DNA from: an uncultured Opitutales bacterium
Lineage (GTDB): Bacteria; Verrucomicrobiota; Verrucomicrobiia; Opitutales; Intestinicryptomonadaceae
Direction of reading: 5' to 3'
Length of the DNA stretch: 12,878 nucleotides
Assembly: GCA_900552245.1 (NCBI GenBank)
Contig: URYY01000055.1
Coordinates: forward strand, 1-12,878
Below are positions 5,795 to 12,878 of this stretch, piece after piece; the stretch's first letter is position 1, and the number at the start of each line of letters is the position of its first letter. Made by a program: the position numbers and the translations under genes. The notes beneath the pieces are model-generated. The model ran no database searches, was not told where the DNA came from, and saw only the letters and a list, made by a program, of their open reading frames with translations.

Positions 5795-7033
5795 TTACTT
5801 TGCCGCGTTAATGAGAGCCTCAAAGAGTTGCGCTCTAAGTTCCGAGTGCAGCTTAAAAAACGCGTCGCTATCGTCGCCCGCCGAGGCTTTCGCGGCGTAT
5901 TTTTGAAGTTTGGCAGAATCAAAGCCCCCGATGGAGCGAGCGCTCTTTTGCAAGTTTAGCTCGAACTCTTTTGTGGCGGACTGGGCGTAGCTAAAGGAAA
6001 CTAGCGAGACTATGTAATTTAAACTCTCCAATACAAAGCGAAGCGGAAGCTCGCTATCGCTCTTTGCAAAAGCCATAGCCTCGGGTTTTTTAACAAAGGG
6101 CAACTCCCCCAAAATTCGCCTGAAAATATTTGGAGACTTTGCGCAAATTTCCTCCTCCGACACCTTGAAATCGGCCGACTTTAAGCGTATGCCTGAATAC
6201 TTAAAGCGCTTTAGAATATCAATCTTAAAGAAGCGCGCCAAGTTTGAAATGTCGCGGGCAAGTTCCGACTTAAGTTCGCCGGCCTCTTCCGGGCTTAGCG
6301 AAAAGTGCTTCAAGCGCAAGTGCGAGCGCTTTTGCATTATATCGCGCAAAGAATTTAGAATTTCGTTTGCGGCGCAGTCTATATTGCTCTGCCAAAGCTT
6401 GTCGCGATTCTGCCTCAAGGCGCGCAGAGTTTCGCAAAGTTCGCCCCTCTTGCGCAGCGCGGGGCTTTGGCATATTTGCTCAAATAGCTTTGCGCAATCG
6501 CTAAAGCGCGACTTAAACGCATCGAAGTCAAAGCAGTCTATTCCGCGCGACGCAAAAGCCTCGCGCCACTCCGGAAGAAAAGACGGGTCTGTGCGGTTTA
6601 AAACGCCTATTAGAGCCGTGCGCGACGAAAGGCTTGTAAAGATATCCAAGAGGCACTGTTGGGTGTGGCCAAAGTAATTGTCGGCATTTACAACGAGCAT
6701 GCAAATGTCGGCCTCCGAGAGAGCCTTCATAATTTCGACATCGTGGGCGTAGCGCGGGTCTTTAAAATCCTCGGCAAAGGCCTGTGCCGGATTGCGCCCG
6801 CAGCGCGAGTACTCCTCAAACTCCTCCAGAACGGCCTCGGGATGCTGAAGGCCGGGAGTGTCTATTATTTCTATATTTTTATCGCCAAGGTTTATCTGGC
6901 GGGGCTGCATTCGCTTTGTCTCGCCCGGTATGGGCGACACCGCCACTTCATCGTCGCCCAAGAAGTTCGCAAATATGCTGCTCTTGCCGTCGTTTGGGCG
7001 GCCCACTATTACCAATCTGTGCATCTTAGACAT
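5795..7033 (-). CDS. P-loop GTPase, DUF3482-like, partner of the upstream membrane protein
   Basis: A 412-residue protein from the ATG at 7033-7031. An in-frame TTG at 7090 would overlap the upstream gene by 55 bases, whereas this ATG follows that gene's stop by 2 bases. Residues 1-150 are a TRAFAC/Era-type G domain: G1 GRPNDGKS (11-18, K17), G2 Thr39 in PGETKR, G3 DTPG (58-61), and a G4 position that reads NRTD (146-149) instead of NKxD. The following 260 residues are helical and Ala/Leu/Lys-rich with no further motif, matching my memory of the DUF3482 tail. Family knowledge: DUF3482 GTPases are usually encoded directly after a DUF2868 membrane protein, and no established role is known to me. 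By inference it is a soluble GTP-binding subunit acting at the inner membrane with its neighbour. The GTPase call is firm; the DUF number is from recollection. Confidence 0.85.
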   Translation of the reverse strand: MSKMHRLVIVGRPNDGKSSIFANFLGDDEVAVSPIPGETKRMQPRQINLGDKNIEIIDTPGLQHPEAVLEEFEEYSRCGRNPAQAFAEDFKDPRYAHDVEIMKALSEADICMLVVNADNYFGHTQQCLLDIFTSLSSRTALIGVLNRTDPSFLPEWREAFASRGIDCFDFDAFKSRFSDCAKLFEQICQSPALRKRGELCETLRALRQNRDKLWQSNIDCAANEILNSLRDIMQKRSHLRLKHFSLSPEEAGELKSELARDISNLARFFKIDILKRFKYSGIRLKSADFKVSEEEICAKSPNIFRRILGELPFVKKPEAMAFAKSDSELPLRFVLESLNYIVSLVSFSYAQSATKEFELNLQKSARSIGGFDSAKLQKYAAKASAGDDSDAFFKLHSELRAQLFEALINAAK

Positions 7034-7035
7034 TG

Positions 7036-8433
7036 CTAAAACAGTTTTATATTTCTGCTTGAAATTGAATTTACCTTGCGCTCCCACCAAGACTTGTCGA
7101 GCGGCAGCGGCGGCAGAAACTTTGAATCCGCCCGCGACAGCTTTCCCAAGAGATGCACGCTTATAAATTTGTCGGGATAGCGGTTTACTAGGTTTTCTAT
7201 ATTCTCAAAAACCTCCTCGTTGTAATCGTCGGCAAGGTAGATAAAGGCTATGTTCTTTTTGTCTTCAATCTTGCTCGCAACATCGCTGCCGAAGAGTTCG
7301 CGCCCAAATGAATACTCGACTATATCCGCCGACGCCACCGACAGAGACTCCTTTACGCTCTTTAAGATAGATTCGCTCCATGGGCGCATATCGAGGCGCA
7401 ACAAGACGGCGGTCTGGTTTGCAATCTTATCGAAACTTGAGGCCGCACTTGAGTTTGAGTCGAGGCTCGAATAGCGCATTCTCCTTAATATCTCGCTAAT
7501 TTTTCTATCGTTTTTAATCCTGTAAGGGCCGAAGCTGCGCGCGATTCTAAGCTTTAAGAAAAGCAGCACGCAAAGGCGCACAAAGACTCCGTAAAAGAGG
7601 CAAGAGAGTATGAAAAACACAGCCCAAGTCTCATAGCGCGGCGAACTTTCTGCGACAGGCTCCTTAGAGTTTGCGCCTGGCTCGGATTTTATGAGAGAAT
7701 CCTCAACCTGTTTTAGACTTGGATACCCAAGCTCCGCACCTGCAAAAATCGCCCAGGGCAGCGAGATAATCCGCGAGGCCTTGTAGACGGACGAAGGCGT
7801 TACATAATTTGGCAAAGTAGTTCGCCAACCGTACTGGTACTCGTTAAACATAGGCTTAAATACCTGCGTAAACAATATTCCGCAAGTCACGCCCAAGCCC
7901 AAATATTGCGCCGCAATCGCCCCCTTTAGAAGTATCCACTTTTTATTTGTGGAATACAGAGCCATTATGCCGCCCGAGAATTTGAAAAATTTCTTAAGTA
8001 TGCCCGAAACCAAGTAATCTATGCAAAGCCCCAAACTTGGCGCTAAGAATACCGCACTTAAAAAGAGCGCAAAGGGAACGAATACGCATGTGAAAAAGAA
8101 GTAGCTTACGTTTATAAGCTCACCATTATTTGCGCTTATAAAAAAGGCGTTTGCAAGCGGAGCTCCTATAAATATAGCGCCCGCCAAGAACAAGGCAGCC
8201 GACGTCAACTTAAAGACCAACTCCGCCGCCGCTCCCGCGCAGTGCCCGCCCCTGAGCTTTCGCATCTGTTCAATCCAATGTTTAAGGAGGGAAATTTCGC
8301 TCGCCTTATCTTTGGGCTCGGCGCTTGCATATATGCGAAAGTCGCGCGACTCCTTAAAAGCTTCCGACTCGGACTCGTCGCTCTTTATAAAAATTTCAAG
8401 GTCTATTATATCCTCGGAACTCAGGCGCTTCAT
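7036..8433 (-). CDS. DUF2868-like inner-membrane protein, partner of the GTPase
   Basis: A 465-residue protein from the ATG at 8433-8431. The charged cytoplasmic N-terminus (1-65) is followed by four hydrophobic segments at about 72-97, 109-134, 167-190 and 269-295. Between the third and fourth lies a conserved-looking stretch, YGWRTTLPNYVTP (201-213), LPWAIFAG (225-232) and GYPSLKQVEDS (236-246), which resembles the DUF2868 signature WxTTxL...PW...PS...I..S. Residues 300-465 are soluble. They show alternating strands and helices (AVLLRLDM 342-349, IVEYSFGREL 371-380, NIAFIYLADD 394-403, FISVHLLGKL 423-432), an alpha/beta fold without a P-loop. There is no signal peptide; helix 1 would act as anchor. 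The stop is 2 bases before the GTPase start, so the two are surely co-expressed, driven by a promoter in the 210-base gap upstream. The function is unknown; by analogy with other GTPase/membrane pairs it may be the membrane receptor for the GTPase. Confidence 0.8.
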   Translation of the reverse strand: MKRLSSEDIIDLEIFIKSDESESEAFKESRDFRIYASAEPKDKASEISLLKHWIEQMRKLRGGHCAGAAAELVFKLTSAALFLAGAIFIGAPLANAFFISANNGELINVSYFFFTCVFVPFALFLSAVFLAPSLGLCIDYLVSGILKKFFKFSGGIMALYSTNKKWILLKGAIAAQYLGLGVTCGILFTQVFKPMFNEYQYGWRTTLPNYVTPSSVYKASRIISLPWAIFAGAELGYPSLKQVEDSLIKSEPGANSKEPVAESSPRYETWAVFFILSCLFYGVFVRLCVLLFLKLRIARSFGPYRIKNDRKISEILRRMRYSSLDSNSSAASSFDKIANQTAVLLRLDMRPWSESILKSVKESLSVASADIVEYSFGRELFGSDVASKIEDKKNIAFIYLADDYNEEVFENIENLVNRYPDKFISVHLLGKLSRADSKFLPPLPLDKSWWERKVNSISSRNIKLF

Positions 8434-8495
8434 GGCAAAAATCTTCTTTTATTCTCTTTTGGCTAAAATCTATCACTTGCGCTGAAATTAGCAAT

Positions 8496-8525
8496 GTTAT
8501 ACTTAGAAAGTGTAGAAATTTGCAA
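8496..8525 (-). promoter_or_regulatory. Candidate sigma70 promoter for the DUF2868/GTPase unit
   Basis: Read on the minus strand, TTGCAA (8525-8520) is followed after 18 bases by TATAAC (8501-8496; 5 of 6 to the -10 consensus). Transcription would start near 8489, leaving a leader of about 55 bases before the ATG at 8433. It lies between the ftsK terminator and the membrane-protein gene, where a promoter is needed. The -35 match is only 4 of 6. Confidence 0.4.
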
Positions 8526-8578
8526 TTTGACTCTCAAAATATGCCCCTTATGCGCAGTAACACCTGCATTCAAAGAAT

Positions 8579-8606
8579 AAAAAAGCGGCACAGATTAAGT
8601 GCCGCT
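8579..8606 (-). terminator. Intrinsic terminator of the recN-ftsK unit
   Basis: AGCGGCAC (8584-8591) and GTGCCGCT (8599-8606) form a perfect 8-bp GC-rich stem with a 7-base loop. On the minus strand the stem is followed by a T run (complement of 8584-8579) and more AT-rich sequence. It lies about 38 bases past the ftsK stop codon. On the plus strand only an A run follows, so it works in the minus direction only. Confidence 0.85.
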
Positions 8607-8643
8607 AAAAATAAGTTCAAAAATAGCAAAGGCGCGCAAAGTG

Positions 8644-11313
8644 CTAAATTAGAATTTCGCGCGGATTTGAAGGGCCGTTGTCGGGGCCGACTATACCCTT
8701 TTCCTCAAGCTCGTCCATGAGAGCCGCCGCCCTCGGATAGCCGATTTTTAGCTTTCTTTGTATTAGAGAAATACTTGCCCTCTTATTCTCCTTAATAATC
8801 TTGATAGCCTGTGGAGCCAGCGAATCGTTCCACTCGCTATCGTCGCCAAAGCCGCCGTCCTCGCCGGCCGCATCGAGCTGCTGCTGAATATCGTCTTCAA
8901 ATTCAGGCTCGCCGTTTACCTTTATTGCCTCAACTATGTTGTTTATTTCATCGTCCGACAAAAACGCACCCTGAGCGCGTATCAAATCCGACGAGCCCGG
9001 CGGTATAAACAGCATATCGCCCATGCCGATTAGAGTTTCAGCGCCCTTGTTGTCGAGTATGGTGCGGCTATCTATGTAAGAGGCCACCTTAAAGCCTATG
9101 CGCGTCGGCAAATTAGCCTTGATAAGCCCCGTAATGACGTCCGTAGAGGGGCGCTGGGTTGCCACAATTAAGTGTATGCCAGCCGCGCGCCCCAACTGCG
9201 CAAGCCTTGCAATCCCCGATTCCACTTCCTTGCCCGCAACCATCATAAGGTCGGCAAGCTCGTCTATTATGCAGACGATGTAGGGCATCTTAGACTTTGG
9301 AATCTCCAAATCCGCAGATTCCGCCTTGGGCTCGTCCGAAAAGCTCATTGCACGCTCTTCGGGCGTCATGAGGGCGTCGAGCTCCGCGGCCTTTTCCTGC
9401 TCCGCCTTGTCCTTTAAAATTTTTGCGTTGCAGCCAGATATGTTTCTTACGCCCATTTTCTGAAAGAGCGCAAAGCGGCGCATCATCTCCTTTATAAGCC
9501 AAGCCAGAGCGGCAGGCACTTTGCGAGGATCAGTCACAACCGGAACCAACTGGTGCGGCAGCGAATTGTAAACCTGAAGCTCGACCATCTTGGGGTCAAC
9601 CATTATCATTCGCAAATCCTCCGGCGTGCAGCGGTACAAGAGAGAGGCTATTATCGTATTTATGCAGACGCTCTTTCCGCTTCCCGTAGAACCTGCTATT
9701 AGCGCGTGAGGCATCTTTGCGAGGTCCAATATCACCGGTTTGCCCGTCAAGTCCTTGCCCAAGACCACGGGGATATCTCCCTTTGCCTCATTCCAAGCCT
9801 TAGATTCCAAAATCTCGCGCATGCTCACATTTTGGCGAACTTTGTTTGGAACCTCTATACCTACCGTTCCCTTGCCGGTAATGGTAACGCGCACTTTCAT
9901 CACCTTAAGCCCCAAAGCCAAATCCTCTTCAAGGGCTGCAATCTTATTTATGCGCACTCCCTCGTTCGGGTGAACTTCGTAGCGCGTGACAACCGGACCC
10001 GCAAAGGCCTCGGCGGGAGTTACACCTATCTTAAAGGTCTTTAGAGTTGCAATAATTTGATCCATTCGCGCATCGTAGTCCTCTGGGACAAAGTCGTCGG
10101 CGCGCTTTGGAGGGTTTAGAAGCTCAACGCTCGGGAACACGTAGTTGCCCTTCGTCTTTCTCTGCTTTGGCGCTACATACTCCTCCGTCTCAACAGTGGA
10201 AACCTTGAGCTTTGTGTGCGGCTCAAGAGCCTGCTCCGGCAAAGGCTCGCTTTCCGGCTCATTTTCAGGCGCATCTTCGGGTTCTTTATTTAGATCTATA
10301 TCCTCCAAGAACTCCCCGACCTGGGCCAAAGGCCTGTACACAGACTTGCGAGATAAGTTATCTTGCGCCTCAACTTCCGATTCCGGAATTTCCTCCTTTA
10401 AATCCTCAAGCCTTACGTCCGGTGATTCCTCCATGGTAAACTCGCCGTCGCCATCGTAGAAATCTTCCTCTTTATCAGCCTCCTTAACTTGCTCTTCAAT
10501 AGAAGGTGTATCGTCTGAAATTTCCTCTTTATTCTGCTCGCTCTTCTTCCGCCCTCGCTTGGGCCTCTTTTCCTCACTGCTTGCGGGCTGCTCAATTTTT
10601 TCACCATCGGAATTTTTTGAGGACGCGCTAAAGAGCCCAAGAAACTTAAGGCACAAAGCCCCCAAAGCCCTGAAGGCATCTCTAAAGCAAAGGGCAATCT
10701 CCCTTATAACCTCCAATGGAGATTCCGCAAAAGATGCAACAAAACAGAACGCGTAGATTATCGAAAGCAAAATAAAACTTCCAAAAAATCTTAGCCCCGG
10801 GTGCAAAAAGTCGGCATACAAAAGCGAGCCCAACTTGCCGCCCCAACCCGACGGAAAGTATTCCGAACTTACAATCGCGTCATACTTAAACATCTGAAAC
10901 ATTGCAAATATTGCGGTGAGCGAAATCACGCACGCTATCATTGCCGCAAACCTGCCCCAGCCGATGAGTCTCGCGCGCTTTCTAAAGCACAAAAACGAAA
11001 GCATGTAAAGATAGACCAACACCAGTATCAGCCCCAAGCCCACAAGCGATATCGACACTAGGCAGAAGGTCGCCCCCACCCTGCCGCAAACATTTGCCGA
11101 CGTAGAGTCGGTACTATAGATGAAGTCCTTTAAGAGACTCTCTCTAAAGAATACGTCCTGCCCCGGCGCGTAGTTTGCGAAAGCCGCCGTGAAAACTATC
11201 GCTATTAGTAAAAACAATACTCCGAGATATGGGCGCCTCTTGCCCTCGACATCGCCAAGCTTTTCGGCGCGCCTTTCAACATTCTGTTTCTTTGACTTTT
11301 TTTCCGAAGCCAT
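8644..11313 (-). CDS. ftsK: DNA translocase FtsK
   Basis: An 889-residue protein from the ATG at 11313-11311. Four membrane segments (about 28-46, 80-108, 121-142, 174-196) anchor it at the division septum. An acidic, low-complexity linker spans about 236-389 (Glu/Asp/Pro/Lys-rich). The motor starts near residue 390 (NYVFPSVELLNPP). It has Walker A GSTGSGKS (541-548, K547), Walker B CIIDELADLM with D684/E685, and the family blocks MVDPKMVELQVYNSLPH and GIHLIVATQRPSTDVITG. A roughly 40-residue acidic insert precedes Walker B, as in many FtsK proteins. The last 65 or so residues form the gamma winged helix (ASISLIQRKLKIGYPRAA), which in relatives reads oriented DNA motifs and contacts XerD. Family role: a hexameric ATP-driven pump clearing DNA from the closing septum and aiding dimer resolution. 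The start lies 1 base after the recN stop, so it is co-transcribed with recN; a terminator follows. It is complete and of normal layout, with a shorter linker than the E. coli protein. Confidence 0.97.
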   Translation of the reverse strand: MASEKKSKKQNVERRAEKLGDVEGKRRPYLGVLFLLIAIVFTAAFANYAPGQDVFFRESLLKDFIYSTDSTSANVCGRVGATFCLVSISLVGLGLILVLVYLYMLSFLCFRKRARLIGWGRFAAMIACVISLTAIFAMFQMFKYDAIVSSEYFPSGWGGKLGSLLYADFLHPGLRFFGSFILLSIIYAFCFVASFAESPLEVIREIALCFRDAFRALGALCLKFLGLFSASSKNSDGEKIEQPASSEEKRPKRGRKKSEQNKEEISDDTPSIEEQVKEADKEEDFYDGDGEFTMEESPDVRLEDLKEEIPESEVEAQDNLSRKSVYRPLAQVGEFLEDIDLNKEPEDAPENEPESEPLPEQALEPHTKLKVSTVETEEYVAPKQRKTKGNYVFPSVELLNPPKRADDFVPEDYDARMDQIIATLKTFKIGVTPAEAFAGPVVTRYEVHPNEGVRINKIAALEEDLALGLKVMKVRVTITGKGTVGIEVPNKVRQNVSMREILESKAWNEAKGDIPVVLGKDLTGKPVILDLAKMPHALIAGSTGSGKSVCINTIIASLLYRCTPEDLRMIMVDPKMVELQVYNSLPHQLVPVVTDPRKVPAALAWLIKEMMRRFALFQKMGVRNISGCNAKILKDKAEQEKAAELDALMTPEERAMSFSDEPKAESADLEIPKSKMPYIVCIIDELADLMMVAGKEVESGIARLAQLGRAAGIHLIVATQRPSTDVITGLIKANLPTRIGFKVASYIDSRTILDNKGAETLIGMGDMLFIPPGSSDLIRAQGAFLSDDEINNIVEAIKVNGEPEFEDDIQQQLDAAGEDGGFGDDSEWNDSLAPQAIKIIKENKRASISLIQRKLKIGYPRAAALMDELEEKGIVGPDNGPSNPREILI

Positions 11314-11314
11314 A

Positions 11315-12878
11315 TTAAGATTTTTTCAAAAGTTCCCTCGCGTGGGCTATCGCCGACGCCGAATTTCTATCGCCCAACATGCGGGCAAGTTCCGATACCC
11401 TCAAATCGCCATCGGGCTCGAGCTCGGCAATTTCCACGCTAGTATCCGTATTTGTCTGTGTCTTTTTAACTAAAAAATGAGAATTTGCCATAGCGGCAAC
11501 CTGCGGAAGGTGCGTAACGCACAGAACCTGGTGGGCGTTTGCAAGGCTGCTTAACTCGCGCCCAAGCTCTCTGCCAATTTCGCCGCCCACGTTTGCGTCA
11601 ACTTCGTCAAACACCAAGAGTTCCGTGGAATCAACCTCCGCTAAAATAGCTTTTAAAGACAACATAACCCTCGCTAGTTCTCCGCTTGAGGCAACCTTTG
11701 CAAGCGGAAGCTCCGGCTGCCCCGGATTTGCCGAAAACATAAATTCGCAAGAGCTTGCGCAGTAGGCATCAAAGCCCTCGCACATAGTTATTTCCACCTT
11801 AAACATGGGCTTTTTAAAGCCGAGCTTCTTTAGAAGTGAAACCACCTTCTTTTCAAGCGCCATTGCAGCGCGCTTTCTGAGCTCAAAAATCTCGCTTTTG
11901 AGCGGCGCCATTTTAAGTTCCAAACTTCCAATCTCGCGCTCCGCCAAAGCTATCGCGCTCTTTACATCTCCCTGAAGTTCCAAGCGCCCGAGCATGTCCT
12001 TTTTTGCCTCCAAGACGGCCTCCACGCCGCGGCCGTACTTGCGCTGAAGCGTAAGCCAAAGGTCCATCTTCTCGCGAATCTCCGCAGCCTCGCTCTCCGA
12101 AAACGAGCATGTATCGGCAAGCGACGAATATTCGGCGGATATGTCGTCAAGCTCTATGCTCAAATTCTTTAGCCGCGACATCAAATCTCCCGATAGCTCG
12201 GAAGCCCCGGCAATTTCAGAAGCCGTGCGAACTATCGAAGTCAAAGTGTCTTGCAAACCTCCCTCGCCCGATATCGCCGAATTTATTGCAAGCGACTTTT
12301 CCACAAGCGAGCGAGCGTTTTCTATTAGCTTAAACGAGCTTTCAAGCTCCGCTACGGACTCTTCCGTTGGGTTTAGTGCATCTATCGCCCCTACTTGAGT
12401 CTTTACAAACTGAATCTCGTCGGGGCTCATCTGCTTTGCTGACTTTAACTCCTCAAGCCGCTTTAAATTTTGGCAATAAGCCCCATAGAGTTCAAAATAC
12501 TTTGCCTTTACGGAATCCAACTTTGCGTAGGCATCGAGCATGGCGAGCTGATTCTTTGCACTAAAGAGCTTTTGGGGCTCGTTAGTGCCGTGGAAATCCA
12601 CCCACAGCTCACCCAGTTGGCGCAGTATCGATGCGCTTGCAAGAGCGTTATTTACAAAGCATTTGGAAGTTTTTTGAACTCCTATCTGGCGCTTTAAAAG
12701 CAGGGAATTTTCCTCGCACTTTGGAAGCCCGCAAGACTCCAAAAACTCGTCTACTTTTGAAGAATCTTCAAAGCTTAAGAGCGCCTCCACCGAACACGCG
12801 TCGCGCCCCCTCTTTACAATTTCCCTGCCCGCGCGCGAGCCGGCAAGAAGGGCAAGCGCCCCCAACAGAACGCTTTTA
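11315..12878 (-). CDS. recN: DNA repair ATPase RecN, missing its first ~35 residues at the window edge
   Basis: The frame stays open to the right edge, where the first codons read KSVLLGALALLAGSRAG. This is the end of the RecN Walker A loop (GETGAGKS...), so about 35 N-terminal residues lie outside. A TTG at 12865 could be mistaken for a start but falls inside this motif. Visible parts: N-terminal ABC lobe with WVDFHGTNEPQKLF (Q-loop-like region), long coiled-coil arms in the middle, then the C-terminal lobe with an ABC signature read as SSGELARVML (usually SGGELSRxML), Walker B LLVFDEVDANVGG, and THLPQVAAMA with the switch histidine. RecN is an SMC-like cytoplasmic protein that gathers and tethers broken DNA ends in recombinational repair. 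About 520 residues are visible, consistent with a total near 555. The stop codon is separated from ftsK by one base. The SSGE/DANVGGE variant matches what I recall from Verrucomicrobiota RecN proteins. Confidence 0.95.
   Translation of the reverse strand, partial: KSVLLGALALLAGSRAGREIVKRGRDACSVEALLSFEDSSKVDEFLESCGLPKCEENSLLLKRQIGVQKTSKCFVNNALASASILRQLGELWVDFHGTNEPQKLFSAKNQLAMLDAYAKLDSVKAKYFELYGAYCQNLKRLEELKSAKQMSPDEIQFVKTQVGAIDALNPTEESVAELESSFKLIENARSLVEKSLAINSAISGEGGLQDTLTSIVRTASEIAGASELSGDLMSRLKNLSIELDDISAEYSSLADTCSFSESEAAEIREKMDLWLTLQRKYGRGVEAVLEAKKDMLGRLELQGDVKSAIALAEREIGSLELKMAPLKSEIFELRKRAAMALEKKVVSLLKKLGFKKPMFKVEITMCEGFDAYCASSCEFMFSANPGQPELPLAKVASSGELARVMLSLKAILAEVDSTELLVFDEVDANVGGEIGRELGRELSSLANAHQVLCVTHLPQVAAMANSHFLVKKTQTNTDTSVEIAELEPDGDLRVSELARMLGDRNSASAIAHARELLKKS

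Noticed and set aside
5879..5904. CGCCG...CGGCG stem followed by TATTTTT, a possible plus-strand terminator for the HAD gene
   Set aside because: Only five base pairs with a 9-base loop, 90 bases past the stop and inside the GTPase coding sequence; likely coincidence.
6165..6677. A 170-codon open frame on the plus strand
   Set aside because: It lies wholly antisense to the GTPase gene, its product is Ser/Arg-rich with no domain, and the opposing frame carries clear GTPase motifs.
9706..10459. Several 75-112 codon plus-strand frames opposite ftsK
   Set aside because: They are shadows of the FtsK linker and motor coding sequence, with compositions typical of reverse-complement reading.
12863..12865. 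TTG as the start of a complete 516-residue RecN
   Set aside because: The codons before it (KSVL) continue the Walker A motif to the window edge, so the gene is simply truncated.
1..12878. CRISPR arrays, tRNA genes, insertion sequences, toxin-antitoxin pairs
   Set aside because: The window is almost entirely filled by nine ordinary coding frames; the largest gap is 210 bases and holds only a terminator and a candidate promoter.

Overview
The window is gene-dense bacterial chromosome (moderate GC, frequent ATA isoleucine codons, tiny intergenic gaps) with nine protein genes, two of them cut by the window edges. No tRNA, rRNA, CRISPR array, insertion sequence or phage gene was seen. Gene content and motif style suggest a diderm of the PVC superphylum, most likely Verrucomicrobiota (Opitutae-like). 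The reasons are a RecN with an SSGELARVML signature and an FDEVDANVGGE Walker B region, a secreted GH92 mannosidase, and starts that mostly lack a Shine-Dalgarno sequence. This placement is inference and has not been tested by search.

Left half, plus strand (1-5789). The tail of an acyl-ACP synthetase / 2-acyl-glycerophospholipid acyltransferase-type AMP-forming ligase comes first. After 44 AT-rich bases comes a tight run: a secreted coiled-coil LysM protein, a full-length chromosome-type ParB, an unrecognised secreted 308-residue protein, a periplasmic or secreted GH92 alpha-mannosidase, and a HAD phosphatase of the phosphoglycolate phosphatase type. The first three are separated by 4 and 2 bases and look co-transcribed. 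Short gaps before and after the GH92 gene carry hairpin-forming sequence that may set its expression apart. ParB has no ParA beside it.

Right half, minus strand (5795-12878). Read in the direction of transcription, recN (cut at its 5' end inside Walker A) runs into ftsK across a single base, and ftsK ends at a good intrinsic terminator (8579-8606). A plausible promoter (8496-8525) then starts a second unit: a four-helix membrane protein resembling DUF2868, followed after 2 bases by a P-loop GTPase resembling DUF3482. That unit meets the HAD phosphatase gene tail to tail with only 5 bases between stop codons.

The themes are chromosome maintenance (ParB, FtsK, RecN) and cell envelope (acyl-ACP ligase, LysM protein, secreted proteins). 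The most promising uncharacterised material is the membrane-protein/GTPase pair, a conserved gene pair with no established role that I know of, followed by the unknown secreted protein locked into the parB operon.
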